Under the pieces are notes generated by a model. The model was not told the origin of the DNA, did not search any database, and saw only the letters and a program-made list of their open reading frames with translations. From assembly GCA_049642725.1 (NCBI GenBank), contig JBARPC010000016.1, positions 16,861-80,860 of the forward strand: a stretch of 64,000 nucleotides of DNA, read 5' to 3'. This document shows, piece after piece, positions 16,110 to 23,676 of the stretch. The position numbers were made by a program, and so were the translations under genes. Source of the DNA: JAGLYZ01 sp049642725 (lineage in GTDB: Bacteria > Patescibacteriota > Minisyncoccia > Minisyncoccales > JAGMDC01). The number at the start of each line of letters is the position of its first letter. Positions within the stretch are counted from its first letter, which is position 1.

Positions 16110-17420
16110 TCATTTTTTCGTTATTCCTGCTTCGGATTTAGTTATTATATCTTGGTGATTGGTATTTCTAAAAGGTGAAATCACTTCATAAAAAGGAATA
16201 AAATGAATTCTTGTTTTATTAAGCTTAATCTCTTTTTTAAGCCCCAAATTGACTAAAAAAGCGTTCCGGGGTTGATATTTCAGGATAAAATTTTTTAAGG
16301 AACGGGGAACTTCCGGTTCTTTTAATTCTTGACATTTTACTTCAATTGGGATAATTTCCTTTCCTGTATCAACTATAAAATCAACTTCGGCTCCATCTTT
16401 GGTCCGCCAAAAATGAATTCTTGACGGACTGTAATAAATTTTCTCTTTAAGAATATTAAAAATAAAATTTTCAAAAAGGAAACCAAGATTTTGCGCAATA
16501 GTTACATTGCCAAACTCTCCCAGCGAATAATTTTTTAGGCCTAAATCATTGAAATAGAAAATCGGGGTCTTGGTGATTTCCTTGCGCACATTTTTGAAAT
16601 AAGGAACCAGTTTTTCTAAGATAAATGTTTTTTGCAGATACCAAAGATAATTCTTAACTGTTTTTACTGAAATTCCCAAAGTAGAAGAAAGTTCAGAGAA
16701 ATTTACTAAATTTCCTATTTGGGATGCCATTATTCTAACTAAATTGGTGAACTCTTCTGTTTTTTGAACCCCTAAAAAATAAGAAATATCCTTTTCTAAG
16801 TAGCTTTGATAAATCTCATCTATAAACTTCTTTTTTTCTTCTAACCTATCCTCTAAAACCACTCTCGGATAGCCGCCAAAATTAAGATACTCTTCAAAAA
16901 GTTCTCTTGTTTTTTCTTTGTCAATTTCAAAAAAATCAGAAAGTTTTTTTTCATATTTATAGTTGGTCCTAAAATTAACGAATTCTTCAAAAGATAAAAC
17001 ATTGAGATTAAAAATTCTTTTTCTGCCAACCAATGATTCCTGAATTTTTCCTTTTAACTCAACACTGCCTGAACCGGAAACAATAAATTTATAAGGAAGA
17101 TCCATATCATAAATTCCTTTCAAGAAAACGCCGGCGTTTTCTTTTCTTTGAATTTCATCAATAAAAACATATCCCTTTTCCTTTCCTATTTCTAATTGAA
17201 TTTTTTTTATTAGTTTTTCCTGAGAAACGACAAATTGCTTATCTCTTTCAATATCAAGATTTAAAAAAATGGTTTTTTTTCTCTTTCCTTCCAAATGTTC
17301 TTTTAAGAAAAGCATCAGAGTAGTTTTCCCTGCTTGTCTGGGGCCAATAATAAAACTAATTTCTTTTTTAGTAAGATGTAATTTTAATTGTTCAAATAGA
17401 ACTCTTTTTATTTTTTTCAT
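16110..17420 (-). CDS. AAA ATPase with DUF4143-type C-terminus
   Basis: 436 residues. N-terminal AAA_14-type ATPase: Walker A IIGPRQAGKTTLM, Walker B KGYVFIDEIQR, sensor-like FIVSGSGS. The C-terminal DUF4143 part includes a nuclease-like motif (EVDFIVDTGKEIIPIEVKC, E-V-D...E-V-K). Such proteins are abundant in CPR and archaeal genomes and have no settled role; the D...ExK pattern hints at a nuclease fold. A second, diverged member lies at 23677-24819. A 75-base sequence covering its promoter region is repeated near that gene. Confidence 0.82.
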   Translation of the reverse strand: MKKIKRVLFEQLKLHLTKKEISFIIGPRQAGKTTLMLFLKEHLEGKRKKTIFLNLDIERDKQFVVSQEKLIKKIQLEIGKEKGYVFIDEIQRKENAGVFLKGIYDMDLPYKFIVSGSGSVELKGKIQESLVGRKRIFNLNVLSFEEFVNFRTNYKYEKKLSDFFEIDKEKTRELFEEYLNFGGYPRVVLEDRLEEKKKFIDEIYQSYLEKDISYFLGVQKTEEFTNLVRIMASQIGNLVNFSELSSTLGISVKTVKNYLWYLQKTFILEKLVPYFKNVRKEITKTPIFYFNDLGLKNYSLGEFGNVTIAQNLGFLFENFIFNILKEKIYYSPSRIHFWRTKDGAEVDFIVDTGKEIIPIEVKCQELKEPEVPRSLKNFILKYQPRNAFLVNLGLKKEIKLNKTRIHFIPFYEVISPFRNTNHQDIITKSEAGITKK

Positions 17421-17421
17421 A

Positions 17422-17496
17422 TTTTATCCTATACTTCCATTTTAGTCCGATATTTCAGGAAGTCAAGTGCTGAAATTCTCGCCACATTAGCTATTA
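17422..17496. repeat. 75-bp repeat, copy 1 (upstream of an ATPase gene)
   Basis: Matches 23567-23641 in 72 of 75 positions. It contains GTCCGATATTT (17445-17455) and a weak -10-like TATAGG seven bases before the ATPase start, so it looks like a duplicated promoter region. Confidence 0.85.
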
Positions 17497-17520
17497 TGCA
17501 ACAACACCTTCATGCATAAA

Positions 17521-17633
17521 TTATTATTGCTTAACTCGGTTAAGTTAACTCGGTTTAGCAATGCGTTTAGTAATGCAGCGTTGTTCATCATAGCTTTCGG
17601 TTTAACCGAGTTTAGTTTAACCGAGTTTAACCG
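17521..17633. repeat. TTAACTCGG palindromic repeat cluster, copy 1
   Basis: The left part carries CTCGGTTAAGTTAACTCGG followed by TTTAGCAAT; the right part (17598-17633) is built of inverted CGGTTTAACCGAG units. The same core occurs at 43962-43993 and 45759-45800, always between genes. Confidence 0.85.
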
Positions 17634-17640
17634 ATTATTT

Positions 17641-17740
17641 AATATAGTCCGGTTTTAATTCTTTTAAGGTTTTTAAAAAAAACTGTCAAAAAGCCATAAA
17701 CCGCATTAACCAATTCTCCTATACCACACAAAAGCTATCA
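17641..17740 (-). pseudogene. Decayed fragment of the 5'-3' exonuclease gene
   Basis: The segment aligns with the exonuclease gene's codons for roughly residues 31-56 (12740-12817) and then jumps to its upstream region (TATACCACACAAAAGCTATC, as at 12919-12938). About 100 bases holding the start codon and first ~30 codons are deleted. Many substitutions and A-runs show that it is not functional. Together with the repeats beside it, this accounts for the 336-base gap between genes. Confidence 0.75.
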
Positions 17741-17756
17741 GAAAACAGTTCTCTAT

Positions 17757-19106
17757 TTATGTCTTACGGAGAAGTGTTCTCCTAAATCCTATCAATAATC
17801 CAACTAAAATAATGATTCCTCCTAAAATATATAGCCAAGTTTTTAGGTTCTTAAACCAAATAATCTCTGGCGATGGCACTGCTGGCTTTTCTTTTTTTAT
17901 GATAAGCTTACCAAAAATCTGTTTTAGGGTTTGATTTTTGTAATCAAGAATGGCAAAAGTTATAGGATAAAGACCAGCTTCCAGAGGCATTATTTTTGCC
18001 TCATAATAGGTTTTATCTTTGTTCACTCTTAAAAGAAACGAAAATGACTTTTTCCCCTCGCCTGCCTGACTGCCGTCAGGCAATCTGGCAGGTTTTTCTA
18101 AAGTAATCATTATTATCTTTAAAACTTCTGGAACTTTTTCATATGGGATAGAAATGTTTATTGGCTGTTGAAGTCCGACTTCAACAGCTTCTGTTTCGGT
18201 AATAAGGAGTTTTTGGTCTTCCTGAAAAAACTCAAAATCTTCAAGGGTTAGTTTTTCAATCTCTGGAAAAATTATTTCTGGCCACACTTGACAAGCATCA
18301 TCATACCAATAATAGCCGGCTTCTACACATTCTTCTTCATCGGTTATTTCTTCAGCTGGAGGAGGCGGTGAAGGAGGAGGTTTTATTTTAAAAGGAACAC
18401 CTGAAACAATTGCTCCTGAAGCATAGTTTTCTGATTCATCATAAGCAAAGGCAGTGTAATAATATCTTTCTTCGTTAATTAAACCAGTATCAGTAAATGA
18501 ATTTTCTTTGTCATTATAAACTGTAATGCCATGTTCCGGGTTAGCAGGATAAAATTCCGTGCTTCTTTTTATTTTCACTGCTTTAAAATCCCACGGATTT
18601 TGCCATTTTAAAGTTATTTGGGAATCTCCGGAAATTGCCTCAAAATTACTCACATTGGCCGGGGCAGTGGTATCTAAAATGATTGAATTAGAGACCTTTT
18701 TAGATATTCCACCATCAGAACTTCTAAATTTGGCGTAAACTGTCTTTTTTCCATCTCCTTTGCTCAAAGTCCATTTTTTGGCAGTTTGATATGGCTCCCA
18801 GGAGATTCCCGAGAAATCAAGCCAATTACTGACTGCCATCTGAAAGGCATTTTTAGCTGAAAGAGCTAAAGTAACATCTAAAGAATTAGTATAAATATCA
18901 TCATTATTAATAACTAAAGACCCTGGAATAACTTCAGGAGGAATGGGCGAAATAAAAACACCGCCGCCCGGCTCTTCCGGCGTTGGCTGTTCTGGCACAG
19001 TAGCATCTACATCAATTATTCCTTGCTCATCGGCCTGAATAGATATTGGAAGAATAAGAATTAACCAGAATAAAAAAATACTTAAAAAAAATATCTTTTT
19101 TTGCAT
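17757..19106 (-). CDS. Secreted, membrane-anchored FN3-containing surface protein
   Basis: 449 residues. Signal peptide 1-25, Ig-like region (~50-150), fibronectin type III domain (~153-240, APANVSNFEAISG... ending YYYTAFAYDESENYASG), Pro-rich linker (PPPSPPPPAEE), a further beta domain and a C-terminal TM (~423-443) with a short basic tail. Two in-frame palindromes lie in it: one encoding VEVGLQQ (18164-18188) and one encoding PARLPDGSQAG (18061-18092). It is part of a run of five surface genes on the same strand. Function unknown; adhesion or envelope structure is likely. Confidence 0.75.
   Translation of the reverse strand: MQKKIFFLSIFLFWLILILPISIQADEQGIIDVDATVPEQPTPEEPGGGVFISPIPPEVIPGSLVINNDDIYTNSLDVTLALSAKNAFQMAVSNWLDFSGISWEPYQTAKKWTLSKGDGKKTVYAKFRSSDGGISKKVSNSIILDTTAPANVSNFEAISGDSQITLKWQNPWDFKAVKIKRSTEFYPANPEHGITVYNDKENSFTDTGLINEERYYYTAFAYDESENYASGAIVSGVPFKIKPPPSPPPPAEEITDEEECVEAGYYWYDDACQVWPEIIFPEIEKLTLEDFEFFQEDQKLLITETEAVEVGLQQPINISIPYEKVPEVLKIIMITLEKPARLPDGSQAGEGKKSFSFLLRVNKDKTYYEAKIMPLEAGLYPITFAILDYKNQTLKQIFGKLIIKKEKPAVPSPEIIWFKNLKTWLYILGGIIILVGLLIGFRRTLLRKT
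18061..18092. repeat. TGCCTGAC palindrome inside the FN3 surface gene
   Basis: TGCCTGAC-TGCC-GTCAGGCA with an outer CC/GG pairing. It encodes PARLPDGSQAG in frame, in a loop of the last beta domain. Confidence 0.8.
18164..18188. repeat. VEVGLQQ palindrome, copy 1
   Basis: An 11-bp stem (GCTGTTGAAGT with its complement) and a 3-base loop. It encodes VEVGLQQ in frame, as do the copies at 35327-35355 and 55659-55679. Confidence 0.88.
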
Positions 19107-19134
19107 TATAAAAAATTCAATAGAGTTTTCCTAA

Positions 19135-20154
19135 TCAGTTTTTTTTAATTCCAATTTTCTGGCTGGCTTTGTTAATAATCCATCGGTTATACTTTCTGAT
19201 ACTAAAGATTACAAAAAACAGCAAAATCACAATTCCCGTTCCTATTACTGAAAGTAAGCGCCAGGGAAAAACCCAAAAACTTAAACTTCCTTGAGCGGTT
19301 TTTTTACTCAAACCATATTCTAAACAAAGGTCGGCTTTGTATCTGCCAATGGCAAAATTGTCTTTTTCATATTTTAGCTTCTCAAAAAATCCTTTAGGCA
19401 TCTCTTCAACTTCTCTCTTCGTCCAGCTGTTTTCAAACTTCCTTATACTCTGGGGTAAAACATTACTAACCGGCTCTTCTTTTCCATCAGGCTGAACAGC
19501 AATATTGACCAAAATTTCAGATATTTTTTTACCAAAGAGATTCTTAATCTCAATTCTACCAGCCGGCTTTATATGAACAGTGCCTGTGTTTTCAAAGCGA
19601 ACCAAAAAATCAACTGGCGGATATTCATAAAAAGATTTACTCTCTTTTAACCTAAACTCAATTAATCTTCCTTCTTCTCTGATATCACCTTCTACTCTTA
19701 AAAGCACTAATGCTCCAATCTTACTTGCCACCCCTATAGTTTTTTCTCCTTCTTTAGTTGGCGGTAAAGAGCTTAAAAAAATAGCTGCATAATGGCCCCC
19801 GGGGTCAGCGTTTTCCGGCACCTTAATTTTAAAGTCAATGGTTTTCTTTTCTCCCGGGTCTAAAGTAACTGACTCTACAGGAAACTCAATCCAGGAAGCC
19901 AAGTTTTCTTTTTCTTTCCCAATAAGAAAAAATGGTTCACTTTCTTCATTTTCTTTAGCCCGGAAATTTTGTGCCTCAAAATAAAAAGTATCAGTTCTCT
20001 CGGTCTCGTTAAAAATCTTTAAACCGGTAATTAAAACCTGACCAGGAAAAGCCCCTATTTCGTAAAGAGGAGGCGAAATAGTTAAAGCAAAAACTGGCTG
20101 AGCTATTAACAGCCCTCCACTAATACAAAGTATCACCAGAATAAATATCTTCAT
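19135..20154 (-). CDS. DUF916-like secreted protein with C-terminal TM
   Basis: 339 residues. Signal peptide 1-23, then a beta-rich region (TISPPLYEIGAFPGQVLI, DPGEKKTIDFKIKVPENADP, GGHYAAIFLSS) that matches the pattern of DUF916/WxL-interacting proteins, two Ig-like domains usually placed between membrane and surface. C-terminal TM ~297-318 and a basic tail (RKYNRWIINKASQKIGIKKN). In Gram-positives these proteins hold WxL proteins at the wall; here the neighbours at 20169 and 21418 could play the surface part. That role is inference. Confidence 0.75.
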   Translation of the reverse strand: MKIFILVILCISGGLLIAQPVFALTISPPLYEIGAFPGQVLITGLKIFNETERTDTFYFEAQNFRAKENEESEPFFLIGKEKENLASWIEFPVESVTLDPGEKKTIDFKIKVPENADPGGHYAAIFLSSLPPTKEGEKTIGVASKIGALVLLRVEGDIREEGRLIEFRLKESKSFYEYPPVDFLVRFENTGTVHIKPAGRIEIKNLFGKKISEILVNIAVQPDGKEEPVSNVLPQSIRKFENSWTKREVEEMPKGFFEKLKYEKDNFAIGRYKADLCLEYGLSKKTAQGSLSFWVFPWRLLSVIGTGIVILLFFVIFSIRKYNRWIINKASQKIGIKKN

Positions 20155-20168
20155 AAATTCACTATAAT

Positions 20169-21362
20169 TTAATACTTTCCTGTTCCGGTAAGAGTTATTA
20201 CGTCAGAATAAGTGCCGGCCGCTGTAGTTGAAGAAATAGCCGCGTTCAGAGCTACATCAGCAGTGGCATCAACAACAGCAGAAGCTGAAGCAATGGTCTG
20301 GTTGGTCGTGCTAATGGCGAGATCAGTATTGGTGTCGTCGTCAAAGCCCTCGTCAATGTTCAAAGTGCCTGTAATGTCTGTCACATTCTTCACATAGAGA
20401 GCATAGCCCTCGCTGCCGCTGGAAACGGATGAGCTGGCAACCGCGGCAATCAGCTTGGTTGGCGAGCTTGACTTGTAAAGTCCTGCTGAACCATTGCCTT
20501 CAACGCCAGTTCCATTGCCTTTGCTTCGGGCTGAAACAATTGCGCCATTAGGAGCATTAGTAGTAATGGTGATCTCTGTCGGCTCACCATTGGACGCCGC
20601 TGAAGTAGAACCGGTCCCATCAGCAGTGGCAAAGCGCTCGGTCGTAGCGGAAAATGTGCCAAAGCCGATGTCAAGGTCATCAATAGAAAAAGTAAGCATA
20701 GCATCAACCGTAGCGCTTACCGCAACTGTAGAGTCAGAAAGGATAGACAGGGCGTAGCTTCCGCTATCAATTGAAGTGTCCACGGCACTACAGGTAGATG
20801 CAGTGGCAGTGGTATAGGATGTATCCAACCCGGTGGCGACAGTAACCTTAATGTTATCTGCCGCGGTTGTCGCAGTCCCAAGTTTTGCGGTAGCACCGTC
20901 CGCAATCTTCACCCCATACTTGGTACTACCTGTCAGGGACGAACCGTCATCGGCGCAGATATAAATTGTGTCATAACTTGAAGCGCCGCTCCCCGCCACA
21001 CACCGCGCGACTAGTTCTGAACCAGGCAGACCAGTAGCGCTGTCCTCGGTAATAGCTGTGGCGCTTAGATCGTCGCCCGCTGTCGCGCACCACTGACCAT
21101 CATGGGCATCAGGGAATTCCAGCTTAATAATCACCGCGTTACCACCGGCACTTCCATCCTCGGTATGAGCGCTGGGAGGCGTGAAAACAATATAGTGACT
21201 CACTCCAGTATCCTTGTTCTCTTCTACATCGCTTAACCGGTCATAAATGTTAGTTAAAGCAGCAGCCCCGGAAAAATGAATTGGCGGAAACAACAGAACC
21301 GATGTCATTATCACTGTCAACAAGACAATAACCTTAACTAAAAATTTCTTTAATATTATCAT
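20169..21362 (-). CDS. Secreted Ser/Thr/Ala-rich surface protein
   Basis: 397 residues with a signal peptide (~1-34). The body is Ser, Thr, Ala, Gly and Asp-rich. The C-terminal ~190 residues (FSIDDLDIGFGTFSATTE ... TYSDVITLTGTGKY) form a domain shared with the protein at 21418-23442, including a 95-base stretch that is identical but for two bases. The gene is visibly more GC-rich than its neighbours, with codons such as GCC and GCG used freely. It could be an S-layer-like or pilus-associated subunit; no known family is recognised with certainty. Confidence 0.7.
   Translation of the reverse strand: MIILKKFLVKVIVLLTVIMTSVLLFPPIHFSGAAALTNIYDRLSDVEENKDTGVSHYIVFTPPSAHTEDGSAGGNAVIIKLEFPDAHDGQWCATAGDDLSATAITEDSATGLPGSELVARCVAGSGASSYDTIYICADDGSSLTGSTKYGVKIADGATAKLGTATTAADNIKVTVATGLDTSYTTATASTCSAVDTSIDSGSYALSILSDSTVAVSATVDAMLTFSIDDLDIGFGTFSATTERFATADGTGSTSAASNGEPTEITITTNAPNGAIVSARSKGNGTGVEGNGSAGLYKSSSPTKLIAAVASSSVSSGSEGYALYVKNVTDITGTLNIDEGFDDDTNTDLAISTTNQTIASASAVVDATADVALNAAISSTTAAGTYSDVITLTGTGKY
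20464..20558. repeat. 95-bp duplicated coding segment, copy 1
   Basis: Matches 21713-21807 with two mismatches; the first 68 bases are identical. It encodes VSARSKGNGTGVEGNGSAG and flanks in both surface proteins. Such identity inside otherwise diverged genes points to recent gene conversion. Confidence 0.9.
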
Positions 21363-21417
21363 ATTTTTTTATTCTTTAATATTTTATCATTTTAAAAGAG
21401 AATAAGCTATAATCTAT

Positions 21418-23442
21418 TTAATACTTTCCTGTTGCCACCAAAGTTAAGACATCAGAATAAGAACCGGCTTTCGTTGAAGCAGAAATAGCGGTCTTCAGAA
21501 CAATATCAGCAGTATTGTTGGAACTTATCACGCCTGAAGCCGTAAGAATGGTCTGATTAGTTGCACTAATGGCAATATCATTGCTGCCATTATTATCAAA
21601 TCCTGCAGCAGCAGTCAAATTACTTCCAACTTGCTTGACATAAAGACCATAACCTTCAGTCCCGCCGGCAGTAATAGTTGAACTGGCAACTGCGGCAACC
21701 AAATGAGCAGGTGAGCTTGACTTGTAAAGTCCTGCTGAACCATTGCCTTCAACGCCAGTTCCATTGCCTTTGCTTCGGGCAGAAACAAGTGCGCCATTAG
21801 GAGCATTGGTAGAGACGGTTATCTGAATGGGGTCAGCAGCTCCTGGTTCAGAAGCACTACCAGCTTCATTAGAAGTAGCCCAAAAATCATCTGATGTGGT
21901 CAATTCGCCAAAACCAATAGAGGTGTCAGTGATAGAAAAAGTCAAAGCAGGATTAATATAGAATTCACCTGAAATAGACGAACTGGCGGCAAAGTTATGG
22001 CTGTCGCACACAAAACCATAAAAGTTTTTATTGCCAACGCCGTCAGTATAAGCAATAGCATGAGTGGCTGAAGGATTAGAAGCGGTTAAAGATGCGCTTG
22101 CCCAGGTGCCGGAAGCGCATCCAGCAGAGCAGGAAGTCAAGCTGTCTGTTTTGCAGACAAAAAGCTTGACTGTATCAGTAGCTGTATCAATATCTGAATC
22201 CGAAGCAGTAGAAGAAAAAATCACGGTCTCACCCACATTAACAGCAAGAACAACAAGCGGCAAATCATACTCATTGACATTACCTGAATCAATCCCAACT
22301 ACATACATCTTGGTCCCGTCTGGTTTGAAGAATAGTCCGTATGGACTTGTTTCCTCACCTCCTACATAGAAAGCTTGAAGCCATACTGCGGTTGATATGT
22401 CCCATGGAGTGTCTAAATCATACTCGTTGACATCGTCTCCATTAGAACCCATCACATACATCTTGGTCCCGTCTGGTTTGAAGAATAGTCCCGTTGGAAA
22501 TGTTTCCTCACCTCCCACATAGAATAATTGAAGCCATACTGCGGTAGATACATCCCATGGAGTGTCTAAATCATACTCGTTGACATCGTCTCCACTATAA
22601 CCGATAATATACATCTTGGTCCCGTCTGGTTTGAAAAATATCTCTGTTGGAAATGTTTCCTCACCTCCTACATAGAAAGCTTGAAGCCATTCTGCTGATG
22701 AAACATCCCAAGCCGCCCACTCTAAAATTTCAAAACCTTGTATTTTTGGTATCCATTCAATATGTTCATTAACTTCTGTTTTTGTAAAAATTCCAATTTT
22801 AATGTTTTTATGGGGCAGTTCGTTCAAGCCCTGAAATTCAGTCCATTCTGTATAGCTATGGCATTCTATTTCATCGCATTTTTCTTTTTCAATTCCATAT
22901 TTGAATTTTAAAATTTTTTCTACTTCCTGATAATTATTTTTAATATCATAAAATTTAACTTCTTCAAATAAATTAGTATTTTTATAATCCTTTAAAATAA
23001 GTTCCGCCACTTTTGTATCGTCGGAAGCAATCAAGACGGAAACCAAATAAGAAGAATTTAATTTTAATTCTATCCGCCTGTCTAAATTTTTATTCTCAAT
23101 AGACAGCTTCTTTTCAAAAGCGTTATATGTTTTTGTTATATTCCCTCTTTTAATCACGCTGTTATTTGTCCTTAAATCATTTATAAACTCTCTATCTTTT
23201 ATTAGGGCTATATCTTGTTTTATTTCTAATTCTTCAAGATCAGAGTTTCCTGAATCAGTATCAGCTTGAACTTCCTGAATTAACGGCATTGGGGAAAACA
23301 AAAACACGCTGCCTACTATCTCCAAAAGCATTATCAAAATCAACCCACCAATGGAAACCCTGTTCGAGGTACCCCGTCTCCTCCGCACCCTTCCAAAATT
23401 CAGAGCTTTTTCGCCTTTAAGATTTTTCTTATTTTTCTTCAT
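21418..23442 (-). CDS. Secreted surface protein with FKPDGTKMY repeats
   Basis: 674 residues. N-terminal basic stretch, then a hydrophobic export segment (~29-52). Residues ~60-240 are a charged domain with no recognised family. Residues ~245-395 hold three repeats of ~46 residues (FFKPDGTKMYIIG...DDVNEYDLDTPWD), likely propeller-type blades. The C-terminal ~190 residues match the domain of the neighbouring protein at 20169 and end in ATGKY. The same repeat type occurs four times in the 1012-residue protein at 24889. Probably part of the cell surface; ligand unknown. Confidence 0.72.
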   Translation of the reverse strand: MKKNKKNLKGEKALNFGRVRRRRGTSNRVSIGGLILIMLLEIVGSVFLFSPMPLIQEVQADTDSGNSDLEELEIKQDIALIKDREFINDLRTNNSVIKRGNITKTYNAFEKKLSIENKNLDRRIELKLNSSYLVSVLIASDDTKVAELILKDYKNTNLFEEVKFYDIKNNYQEVEKILKFKYGIEKEKCDEIECHSYTEWTEFQGLNELPHKNIKIGIFTKTEVNEHIEWIPKIQGFEILEWAAWDVSSAEWLQAFYVGGEETFPTEIFFKPDGTKMYIIGYSGDDVNEYDLDTPWDVSTAVWLQLFYVGGEETFPTGLFFKPDGTKMYVMGSNGDDVNEYDLDTPWDISTAVWLQAFYVGGEETSPYGLFFKPDGTKMYVVGIDSGNVNEYDLPLVVLAVNVGETVIFSSTASDSDIDTATDTVKLFVCKTDSLTSCSAGCASGTWASASLTASNPSATHAIAYTDGVGNKNFYGFVCDSHNFAASSSISGEFYINPALTFSITDTSIGFGELTTSDDFWATSNEAGSASEPGAADPIQITVSTNAPNGALVSARSKGNGTGVEGNGSAGLYKSSSPAHLVAAVASSTITAGGTEGYGLYVKQVGSNLTAAAGFDNNGSNDIAISATNQTILTASGVISSNNTADIVLKTAISASTKAGSYSDVLTLVATGKY
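21713..21807. repeat. 95-bp duplicated coding segment, copy 2
   Basis: Partner of 20464-20558; see that entry for the comparison. Confidence 0.9.
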
Positions 23443-23566
23443 ATTTGGACCCGTATAAATGTAATCTAACTTATTTTTGTACCTGTCAAATGTGAGGCGT
23501 AGATGTCAGGCATCTACGCTCATCTTGCTCTAATCTATTGTTAATTTATTTAAAACTTCTCTAATG

Positions 23567-23641
23567 TTTTATCCTATACTTCCGTTTTAGTCCGATATTT
23601 CAGGAAGCCAAGTGCTGAAATTCTCGCCATATTAGCTATTA
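23567..23641. repeat. 75-bp repeat, copy 2
   Basis: Same as 17422-17496 with three mismatches. Here the start codon that follows copy 1 is missing, so this copy lies between the ATPase gene at 23677 and the surface gene starting at 23442 without an obvious gene of its own. The rest of the 234-base gap (23443-23676) shows nothing else I can identify. Confidence 0.85.
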
Positions 23642-23676
23642 ATTTTAGCAGAGTTACATTTCCATTATCAGGCATA

